Shown here in pieces: positions 7,198 through 12,627 of a DNA stretch of 12,627 nucleotides. The notes under the pieces were generated by a model that did not search any database, had not been told where the DNA came from, and saw only the letters and a list, made by a program, of their open reading frames with translations. The position numbers were made by a program, and so were the translations under genes. Source of the DNA: Odoribacteraceae bacterium (GTDB lineage: Bacteria > Bacteroidota > Bacteroidia > Bacteroidales > Marinifilaceae); the NCBI GenBank assembly GCA_031279175.1, contig JAITJA010000124.1:1-12627 (forward strand), read 5' to 3'. How positions within the stretch are numbered: the stretch's first letter is position 1; each line of letters begins with the position of its first letter.

Positions 7198-8436
7198 TTA
7201 TAATTCCATATCCGTGTTCGTGAGATTGGTATCCCACGGTAGGGGTGCGGAGATCTCAATTTCCAATCCTCCTTCTTTGGTTGGCGTGGAGGGAATGGTG
7301 AGGCTACCGCCGGAAGACAACGTGAGGTTTAACTCACGTATGAGGTTCGGTGAGAAGTAGTCTTCCACAAGACCAGCCCAGGCAACAAGCGCACCTCCTG
7401 TAGGGACCTTGGTCTGGTCACTTAAGACATGCCCCGCGGGGGCGCGACCGGTGACCACAACGTAGTACCGTTGAGCAGGAGATTGGGTTGCACCACTTTT
7501 TCTCCCACCGTCGTTCGGGAACACCACGATGTCACGCCAAAGGGAAAAATCCCCGGAGATGATTACCTTCGGGTCATACCCGGAGGAGGGGTCGCTGTTG
7601 AGGAACGTGCTCGCACCGTGGGCAGCAACAAGAACGGCTTTCTCATCTGACGTGTTCGATACACCACCGTTTTCCTTGTGGATTCCGATCTTGTTGGGCA
7701 GCGTGTAGATCAGTATCGATGCATCGGCGTGCGCGAAATCCACTTGCGTGTTATCAAATCCCTTGCTCTTGTCATTGGTGCGTAAGCGCAAGCGCATTAA
7801 CGAGACATCCCGCTTCAGGTTCAAGGCGCCGGAGAGTGTGGTTTTCTTGCCGGATTCGATCTTCACGGCACTGGGAGAATAGGCCATAAAGATTTCAGAT
7901 GGAGCAACATATGGCTTCAGCGTGTGGGAGGGAGGTAAAGCCGTGTTAATGTTCGAAGGGAAACCGCCGGCCAGTGGCTGGTAGTGGATCCCAAGAGCGT
8001 CCGCAGCAAAATTACGGACATTCATTCCCGTCCATGCTAACGGGGCGGTAACACCGGAGATCGTTGTCTGTATTGCGTCCGAAGCGCTATTGGCGTTCGC
8101 GACCAGCACTAACTGGTAGTTCCCTTCCGGGATCATAGACCAGGTTTTCGTGTACGAGGTCCCGCCAGAAGTTGGCGGGGTAAAAACGTCCGAGAACTTG
8201 ATCAATCCAGTAGCTTCTTCGTACAGAAACAGTTGTATCTGCTTGATGTTGTCCCACTTGGTCTCGGGGATGGCGGTCGAAGTGGCAGCTCTCGTTCCCG
8301 CCGATCCTTCAAATACTATCCGGGTCACGAGCGAACCGGTAGCCGTACTTTCTGTCTGTTCTTTCTTGCAAGAACCAAGTGCCAGCGCTAACAAAACGAG
8401 GCACGCGAGGTTAGAAACATTCATACTTTTTCTCAT
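7198..8436 (-). CDS. Fimbrillin family lipoprotein, probable major pilus subunit
   Basis: The 412-residue product is a lipoprotein precursor: ALALGSCKK (17-25) is a good lipobox with Cys23. About 26 residues later comes GTRAA (47-51), where R49-A50 is a plausible site for the Arg-specific processing that matures type V pilins. The N-terminal domain has WDNIKQIQLFLYEE (61-74) and GNYQLVLVAN (105-114). The C-terminal domain has SPNLIRELNLTLSSGGSLT (362-380) and GGLEIEISAPLPWDTN (389-404), the closing strands typical of Mfa1/FimA-like fimbrillins. Secreted as a lipoprotein, cleaved at the surface and polymerised by strand exchange is the known route for this family. It is the first gene of the operon, preceded by a 326-bp AT-rich region and followed by a stable hairpin. 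A second Met (MNVS, residue 5) is a possible start. It could be a minor subunit, but its first place favours the major pilin. Confidence 0.85.
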   Translation of the reverse strand: MRKSMNVSNLACLVLLALALGSCKKEQTESTATGSLVTRIVFEGSAGTRAATSTAIPETKWDNIKQIQLFLYEEATGLIKFSDVFTPPTSGGTSYTKTWSMIPEGNYQLVLVANANSASDAIQTTISGVTAPLAWTGMNVRNFAADALGIHYQPLAGGFPSNINTALPPSHTLKPYVAPSEIFMAYSPSAVKIESGKKTTLSGALNLKRDVSLMRLRLRTNDKSKGFDNTQVDFAHADASILIYTLPNKIGIHKENGGVSNTSDEKAVLVAAHGASTFLNSDPSSGYDPKVIISGDFSLWRDIVVFPNDGGRKSGATQSPAQRYYVVVTGRAPAGHVLSDQTKVPTGGALVAWAGLVEDYFSPNLIRELNLTLSSGGSLTIPSTPTKEGGLEIEISAPLPWDTNLTNTDMEL

Positions 8437-8664
8437 TTTCTACTTCATTAAAAGATTACATTTGATTCAAAACACACACCTTTTCAAGTTGTAAAGTGGT
8501 GCGATAAAAATCAATTTTCACGCAGGTATCCCTCTTTCGACAGAACACCGCGTGCAACGAACCTCTAATTGGCAAATTAGAAAGACCCGAAACTATTTTT
8601 GATTGTCAGCACACACACTCTAAAACTTCAATGGAAACGATCGCGTTTTCATTTTCTACACCAT
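8433..8664. repeat. Direct repeat copying the fimbrillin start-codon context 216 bp upstream
   Basis: TCATTTTCTACTTCAT (8433-8448, overlapping the fimbrillin ATG) recurs as TCATTTTCTACACCAT (8649-8664), 14 of 16 positions identical. On the minus strand both read GTAGAAAATGA. The upstream copy opens a 10-codon frame, ATG at 8652 to TAG at 8620, encoding MKTRSFPLKF. Confidence 0.7.
8564..8581. promoter_or_regulatory. Operator-like inverted repeat TCTAATT-GGCA-AATTAGA
   Basis: Two perfect 7-bp arms are separated by 4 bp, about 128 bp upstream of the fimbrillin start. The size and symmetry suit a dimeric regulator. It also overlaps the -33 region of the plus-strand promoter candidate at 8594-8601. 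No regulator gene is in the window. Confidence 0.45.
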
Positions 8665-8711
8665 GAACGGGCAATGTGAAGGAAAGGTTTCACTTCCTTC
8701 CTGTTTTTTTT
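8594..8711 (+). ncRNA. Possible small RNA unit on the plus strand (promoter box 8594-8601, hairpin and T-run to 8711)
   Basis: TATTTTTG (8594-8601) matches the Bacteroides -7 box; TTG at 8569-8571 lies 22 bp upstream, slightly longer than the usual spacing. About 100 nt downstream, GAAGGAA (8678-8684) pairs with TTCCTTC (8694-8700). A T8 run at 8704-8711 follows, giving terminator polarity on the plus strand although no plus-strand gene exists. The transcript would run from about 8608 to 8711, divergent from the fimbrillin. It has no recognised RNA family, and the -7 box could occur by chance in AT-rich DNA. Confidence 0.25.
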
Positions 8712-8762
8712 CAACGGATCTTCCATCACGCTGATTCTGAAAATGGATTGTGGGTGCGGTTT

Positions 8763-10697
8763 TTATCTCACTCCCGTGCGTCCAAGTTCCTGGCTAAGCC
8801 GCCCGCGAAGGTCGTAGAGTGCCTTCTTCCGTTTGATACATTCGACAATCTCCTCAGCGTTCCCGTCGTTTTGCAACTCGAGAATACGGTTATTTATATC
8901 GAGGATCAGTATCTCCAGGCGGCGCATTTTGTAGTTGTTGAGTACCTTCGGGAGGAAGTCTACCAGCTTCATTTGCTCGCTCTCCACGAGGTTTCCTTGC
9001 CGGCTCCAGAGTTTACTTAGCTCGTAAGGGTCGCTCAGGATGTCGGCAACCTCCGCGTTTACCCGCTCGTCGGGGTAGGCGATAAAGTGGCGCGCGGGAA
9101 GAAACGATGGGGACGCGAGTTGTTTCTGGTATTCCTCGCGAATCGTGTTGTAAAGGGGGTTAAGCAGTGTCAGTTCGTCGTCCTCCAGCTCGCGGATGAT
9201 AAACTCGCCGACGGTTGCCGCCCGCGACACCTCTTCTTCGCCCGTTTCCCCGTCCAATTCCAACGTTCCGTATAACAACAGGTAACGGATTAATGCCCGC
9301 TCCTCAACGTCGCACGGGGAGACCGGAACCGGGAGCGTTTCCGGGACGGCAGGCCGTGTTCCCTGGGCGACGGGGATGGCGGGGGGGCGTTCCGGTCCTT
9401 GCCGGTGGATCTTGGTGATCTCCGCGCAGAGTACCTGCTCCTCTACCTCCATCTGCATGGCCGTCTCCCGGATATACACCGAGCGTATAATGTTGTCGGG
9501 AATCTTGGCTATACTCCTGACGATATCGGTGATCACTCCGGCGCGCTTGATCGGATCTCCCCCCGCATCACCCAGCAACAGGCGGGTCTTAAAGGAGATA
9601 AAATCCGTCTCCTCGCGAGCAATAAACTCCGATAGCTCCAACGATGTATGCCCGCGGGCGAAGGAGTCGGGATCTTCGCCTTCCGGGAGAAGCACTATCC
9701 GCACGTTCAATCCCTGTTCTAACAAAAGGTCTATTCCCCGTAGCGAGGCATTGATCCCCGCGGGATCTCCATCGTAAATGATTGTCACGTTGGGGGTGAG
9801 GCGACGGATCAAGCGAGCCTGCTCCACGGTCAAGGCCGTTCCGGAAGAGGCCACGACGTTCTCGATCCCCCGCGCGTGGAACGAGATCACGTCGGTATAT
9901 CCCTCGACGAGGATACAACGGTCTTGCTGCACGATACTTTTTTTCGCGTGATAGATGCCGTAGAGTGTCTGACTCTTGTGATAGATCTCGGACTCGGGCG
10001 AGTTTACGTATTTCGCCAGTTTCTTGTCGGAGGACATGGTCCGCCCGCCGAAGGCAATTACCTTCCCGGCGATGTCCAGCACCGGGAAGATTACCCGCTC
10101 GCGGAAGCGGTCAACGAGGCCGTACTCTTTTTCGACGCATAACCCCGTCTTGATGAGGTATTCTTGTTTGTATCCCTTCTCAAGGGCCGTACGAGAAAAG
10201 GCGTCACGTGCAACTGGGCTATATCCTATCCCAAATTTGTCGATCATCTCCAGAGGGATGCCGCGCTGCCGGAGGTAACTCAACGCGACAGATCGCCCCT
10301 CGTCGGTACGGTGCAGTTGATCCATGAAGTATTCTTTCGCGTACGACGAGACGACGAGCATGCTTTCCCGTTCTCCTCGTTCGCGCTTTTGTTCCTCGCT
10401 CAGTTCGCGCTCCTCGACGGGAATACCGTACTTTGCCGCCAGGTATCTGAGTGCCTCCACGTAGGACATCTGCTCGTGTTCCATGATGAAGTTGACGGCA
10501 TTCCCACCTTTCCCGCAGCCGAAGCACTTGTAGATGCCACGCTCCGGGGAGACATTGAATGATCCTGTCTTTTCATTATGAAATGGGCAGAGTCCCACGT
10601 AATTCGTACCCCTGCGCTTGAGGCTCACGAAACCGGAAACTACCTCGAGGATGTTTGCCGCATCGAATATCTTTTGGACGGTTGCCTGGTCGATCAT
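8763..10697 (-). CDS. dnaG: DNA primase DnaG
   Basis: This 644-residue protein makes RNA primers for DNA replication at the fork with the DnaB helicase. The N-terminal CHC2 zinc-binding domain shows C37-P-F-H40 and C58-F-G-C61. The RNA-polymerase core motif is RVIFPVLDIAGKVIAFGGR (201-219). The TOPRIM domain has EGYTD (acidic E265) and DGDPAG (D309, D311), which bind catalytic metal. A proline-rich linker (about 435-460) leads to a helical C-terminal domain, the usual helicase-binding part, ending in a long helix rich in charged residues. I chose the ATG at 10697 (MIDQATV) because Bacteroidales primases begin this way; an in-frame ATG at 10727 would add ten residues and lie upstream of the best promoter box. 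The TAA at 8765-8763 leaves 326 bp to the pilin gene. Confidence 0.97.
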   Translation of the reverse strand: MIDQATVQKIFDAANILEVVSGFVSLKRRGTNYVGLCPFHNEKTGSFNVSPERGIYKCFGCGKGGNAVNFIMEHEQMSYVEALRYLAAKYGIPVEERELSEEQKRERGERESMLVVSSYAKEYFMDQLHRTDEGRSVALSYLRQRGIPLEMIDKFGIGYSPVARDAFSRTALEKGYKQEYLIKTGLCVEKEYGLVDRFRERVIFPVLDIAGKVIAFGGRTMSSDKKLAKYVNSPESEIYHKSQTLYGIYHAKKSIVQQDRCILVEGYTDVISFHARGIENVVASSGTALTVEQARLIRRLTPNVTIIYDGDPAGINASLRGIDLLLEQGLNVRIVLLPEGEDPDSFARGHTSLELSEFIAREETDFISFKTRLLLGDAGGDPIKRAGVITDIVRSIAKIPDNIIRSVYIRETAMQMEVEEQVLCAEITKIHRQGPERPPAIPVAQGTRPAVPETLPVPVSPCDVEERALIRYLLLYGTLELDGETGEEEVSRAATVGEFIIRELEDDELTLLNPLYNTIREEYQKQLASPSFLPARHFIAYPDERVNAEVADILSDPYELSKLWSRQGNLVESEQMKLVDFLPKVLNNYKMRRLEILILDINNRILELQNDGNAEEIVECIKRKKALYDLRGRLSQELGRTGVR

Positions 10698-10701
10698 GAC
10701 G

Positions 10702-10709
10702 CAAATGTA
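10702..10709 (-). promoter_or_regulatory. Candidate -7 promoter box immediately before dnaG
   Basis: The minus strand reads TACATTTG, an exact TAnnTTTG, with CTG (TTG-like) 20 bp upstream at 10732-10730. Only four bases separate the box from the dnaG ATG, so a transcript from it would start at or next to the start codon. Confidence 0.4.
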
Positions 10710-10866
10710 CGAGATTTTCCCGTACACGGCAGGAAAAAAAGCGGGGCGGAAGTCGTCGCGTTATCTCACTTGATGCCGGTCACAACGACGAAACGCACCT
10801 GGGCCATCATGGCTTACGCATGAGCTAACATGTTCCCCGATTCTTTTTACTCCACGTATCATACAA

Positions 10867-10887
10867 GAGGGAAAATCACCTTCCCTC
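10867..10887 (-). terminator. Terminator-like hairpin after the SDR gene
   Basis: GAGGGAA (10867-10873) and TTCCCTC (10881-10887) form a perfect 7-bp stem with a 7-nt loop, 14 nt after the SDR stop codon on the minus strand. The tail TTGTATGATA is not a run of T, so termination strength is uncertain. It would separate the fabF-rnc-SDR group from dnaG. Confidence 0.4.
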
Positions 10888-10901
10888 CCTACCCGATAGG
10901 A

Positions 10902-11633
10902 TTACATTCTTTCCCACAGGGGAGCGGGGATCAGGCGGGCAAGGAGCATGATGGGACGCCAGCGGGTAGGAAGAATCGCGATACGTTTCCCCTTCTCGAT
11001 AGCCTTAAAGATAAGGCGTGCGCCCCTGGCAAGTGAAATGGAAAGAGGATAATCGCGGCGCAATAGCTCCGTGCGAATAAAGCCGGGGAGAATTGTGGTG
11101 AAAGCGACGGGAATACGCTCTCGCCGCGCTCTCTGGGCCAGGCAGGAGACGTAATGTGTCATGTAGCGCTTCGTCGCACTATAGGCGGGAACTTGCCCGA
11201 GAGGCTTTATCCCTGCCACGGAACTGATGACTGCAATCTGCCCGGGGAGGATGTTCTCCTTGAAATAGTTGTAGGCATGAACGACAAGGCGTGTAAAACC
11301 AACCGCGTTGGTAAAGAGAGTATCCATCTCGACGTCCGGCGACAGCGCCGCCGTCTCCGCACCCACGCCCGCATTGTATACAATCAGGTCGACCCCCTGC
11401 ATTTCGCGGATCAACTCGTCAAGGAGTGCCGTGCACTCCACCGACTGCACGTCCATCACTTTGCTGTATGTTTGCCCGGGGAAACGTTCCTTGATCTCGG
11501 CCAGTCGTTCCGCACGCCGTCCCGTGAGGCCAACCGCATGGCCGTGCGACAGGTAGAGCAACGCTAATTCCCTCCCGATGCCGGAAGTGGCGCCAATGAT
11601 GATGATTTTTTTAGTAGGGGGAATCGCGCACAT
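10902..11633 (-). CDS. Short-chain dehydrogenase/reductase (SDR), substrate unknown
   Basis: The 243-residue product is a classical SDR of normal length. It has the Rossmann nucleotide-binding motif GATSGIG (14-20), a D at 61 that contacts adenine in the family, NAG (87-89), the structural Asn at 109, and the catalytic Ser138 with Y151-x-x-x-K155. The RR at 39-40 after the second strand suggests a preference for NADPH. The last 30 residues are hydrophobic (PIMLLARLIPAPLW), possibly membrane-associated as in some lipid-acting SDRs, but the substrate cannot be deduced. It starts 8 bp after rnc, so it probably belongs to the fabF-rnc transcript. That neighbourhood weakly hints at lipid metabolism; this is inference. 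Confidence 0.92.
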   Translation of the reverse strand: MCAIPPTKKIIIIGATSGIGRELALLYLSHGHAVGLTGRRAERLAEIKERFPGQTYSKVMDVQSVECTALLDELIREMQGVDLIVYNAGVGAETAALSPDVEMDTLFTNAVGFTRLVVHAYNYFKENILPGQIAVISSVAGIKPLGQVPAYSATKRYMTHYVSCLAQRARRERIPVAFTTILPGFIRTELLRRDYPLSISLARGARLIFKAIEKGKRIAILPTRWRPIMLLARLIPAPLWERM

Positions 11634-11641
11634 GATCTATA

Positions 11642-12391
11642 CTATATCTCTACGCGACCCTTTCCTTTCCCCTTTTCTTGTATCCTACGGATAGCGATCT
11701 CGGCGGAGTGTTGCTCGGCCTCTTTCTTGGAAGAGCCGGTTCCTTTCCCCATAACCTTCTCGTCGATGGAGATGGTGCTGATGAACTTCGATCGGCGACC
11801 GGCGTGAGTTTCTACGGTATTAATACTTAACTCCACCTTATTTTTCTGCCCCCACTCGATGAGGCGGCTTTTATAATTCTTGTCAACATACACCAGCTCT
11901 TGCAAGTTGACGTACCGGGGGAAGATATAGGTTTCCACGAAGCGCTTCGTCATCACGTACCCCTGGTCGAGATAGATCGCCCCGGTGAAAGCCTCGAACA
12001 CGTCCCCGTAGATGTGTTTATTCTTGGAGATGTCCGACTTGGCGACGACCTCCTTGTCGAACCCTATCCGGATAGCGATATCGTTCAATGACTCTCGACT
12101 GACGATCTTAGAACGTAAGCGCGTCAACTCCCCTTCGTCCTGTTTCGGGAAAAACTTGTAAAGGATCTCGGCGATGATCGCCCCCAGGATAGCATCCCCG
12201 AGGAACTCCAACCGCTCGTAGTTCAGGATGTTTCCACTCTTCGTGTACTTCGATGCGGACTTGTGTAGCAGGGCCATAGCATATAGCCCCTTGTTGCGCG
12301 GGATAAACCCGAGATCTGAAAAAGACAATCCATAAAACTTCTCCTTCCTATGCAGGTAAAGCTCTATGGATTGAATGATCTTACCAACCAC
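11642..12391 (-). CDS. rnc: Ribonuclease III
   Basis: The 249-residue enzyme cuts double-stranded RNA in rRNA maturation and mRNA turnover. The catalytic domain carries the signature NYERLEFLGDAIL (57-69), with E62 and D66, and GDVFEAFTGAIYLDQG (129-144), with D130 and E133; together these form the metal site. The double-stranded-RNA-binding domain runs from about 172 to 238 (KSRLIEWGQKN, then GTGSSKKEAEQHSAEIA). Length is usual for Bacteroidota. The start is GTG at 12391: the only stop-free in-frame codons before it are GTA and ATA, preceded by TGA, and the nearby ATG at 12401 is in another frame. It lies 18 bp after fabF, an order common in Bacteroidales. A lysine-glycine tail (GKGKGR) closes the protein. 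Confidence 0.97.
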   Translation of the reverse strand: MVGKIIQSIELYLHRKEKFYGLSFSDLGFIPRNKGLYAMALLHKSASKYTKSGNILNYERLEFLGDAILGAIIAEILYKFFPKQDEGELTRLRSKIVSRESLNDIAIRIGFDKEVVAKSDISKNKHIYGDVFEAFTGAIYLDQGYVMTKRFVETYIFPRYVNLQELVYVDKNYKSRLIEWGQKNKVELSINTVETHAGRRSKFISTISIDEKVMGKGTGSSKKEAEQHSAEIAIRRIQEKGKGKGRVEI

Positions 12392-12409
12392 TACTATTCA
12401 TTTTAGGGG

Positions 12410-12627
12410 TTATTTCTTGAACACGATACAAGCGTTATGTCCGCCAAAGCCGAACGTGTTGCTGATGGCAACATCTATTTTCCTCTCCTGGGCCTTGTTG
12501 AACGTGAAATTCAATCCTGGGTCAAGCTCCGGGTCGAGGGTATGGAAATTTATAGTCGGCGGCACTATATCATTCTTCACGGCCAGGACACAAATGATAG
12601 CTTCCATAGCCCCGGCAGCACCCAACA
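12410..12627 (-). CDS. fabF: 3-oxoacyl-ACP synthase II (FabF), C-terminal part only
   Basis: About 72 codons of the 3' end are present; the gene starts beyond the right edge. The first readable residues, LGAAGAMEAI, follow directly on the GHLLGAAG motif of KAS II, whose catalytic His is just outside the window. The end, NTFGFGGHNACIVFKK, is the conserved C-terminal glycine-rich loop of condensing enzymes. FabF elongates acyl-ACP with malonyl-ACP in the cytoplasm. The leucine codon TTG at 12625 is internal to the gene and not its start. Confidence 0.96.
   Translation of the reverse strand, partial: LGAAGAMEAIICVLAVKNDIVPPTINFHTLDPELDPGLNFTFNKAQERKIDVAISNTFGFGGHNACIVFKK

Larger units (their letters stand above)
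8437..8762. other. AT-rich regulatory region upstream of the pilus operon
   Basis: This 326-bp stretch lies between the dnaG stop and the fimbrillin start and carries no gene. It is only about 41% G+C (about 30% in 8461-8520), well below the flanking genes. It holds an operator-like dyad (8564-8581), a plus-strand -7 box with a downstream hairpin and T-run, and an 11-bp exact direct repeat (8433 and 8649). On the minus strand I find no exact TAnnTTTG. The best partial candidates for the fimbrillin promoter are TAGTTTCG (8590-8597) and TTG at 8514-8512 followed 18 bp later by TACAACTTG. Confidence 0.65.

Noticed and set aside
8437..8762. Invertible (phase-variable) promoter of the pilus operon
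   Set aside because: Such switches are flanked by inverted repeats, usually longer than 10 bp. I found only one compact 7-bp dyad and a direct repeat, and no recombinase gene in the window.
10710..10800. T-run at 10740-10734 (minus strand) as a terminator before dnaG
   Set aside because: The nearest inverted repeat (TCGTCG with CGACGA) has a loop of more than 25 nt and ends over 10 nt before the T-run, so no compact stem abuts it.

Overview
This is a stretch of chromosome from a member of the Bacteroidota, most likely order Bacteroidales. The reasons are a fimbrillin gene next to a FimB/Mfa2-type gene, a DUF3575 outer-membrane protein, fabF followed directly by rnc, and two start-proximal matches to the Bacteroides -7 promoter box TAnnTTTG. 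Sampled coding sequence is G+C rich (about 60% in the first 60 bases); the fimbrillin upstream region is much poorer (about 41% over 8461-8760). I cannot name a genus. Every gene I can support lies on the minus strand, so the reading order runs from high to low coordinates.

Right part (12627 to 8763), housekeeping genes: the C-terminal end of fabF (fatty-acid elongation), rnc (ribonuclease III), a short-chain dehydrogenase/reductase of unknown substrate, then dnaG (primase). The first three are spaced 18 and 8 bp apart and probably co-transcribed. dnaG follows a 204-bp gap that holds a terminator-like hairpin and a -7 box placed so close to the dnaG start that the transcript may be leaderless.

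Middle part (8762 to 1286), the most interesting region: a 326-bp AT-rich regulatory region, then five genes that look like one operon. They are a lipoprotein major fimbrillin, a long intercistronic hairpin, a FimB/Mfa2-like lipoprotein, a DUF3575 beta-barrel protein, a TPR-PD40-OmpA peptidoglycan-binding protein with PorE-like architecture, and an 823-residue exported protein with an N-terminal propeller-like part and three C-terminal Calx-beta-like modules. Genes two to five are 14, 2 and 4 bp apart. My reading is a type V pilus locus carrying its own envelope-anchoring module. The last gene is not one I recognise from described fimbrial loci. A 10-bp perfect-stem hairpin directly after the last stop codon probably closes the operon.

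Left part (1285 to 1): a 334-bp gene-free region with small repeats and a candidate promoter, then the first 317 codons of a DHA2-type (14-helix) major facilitator drug/proton antiporter that runs off the left edge. No rRNA, tRNA, CRISPR array, transposase or integrase was seen.
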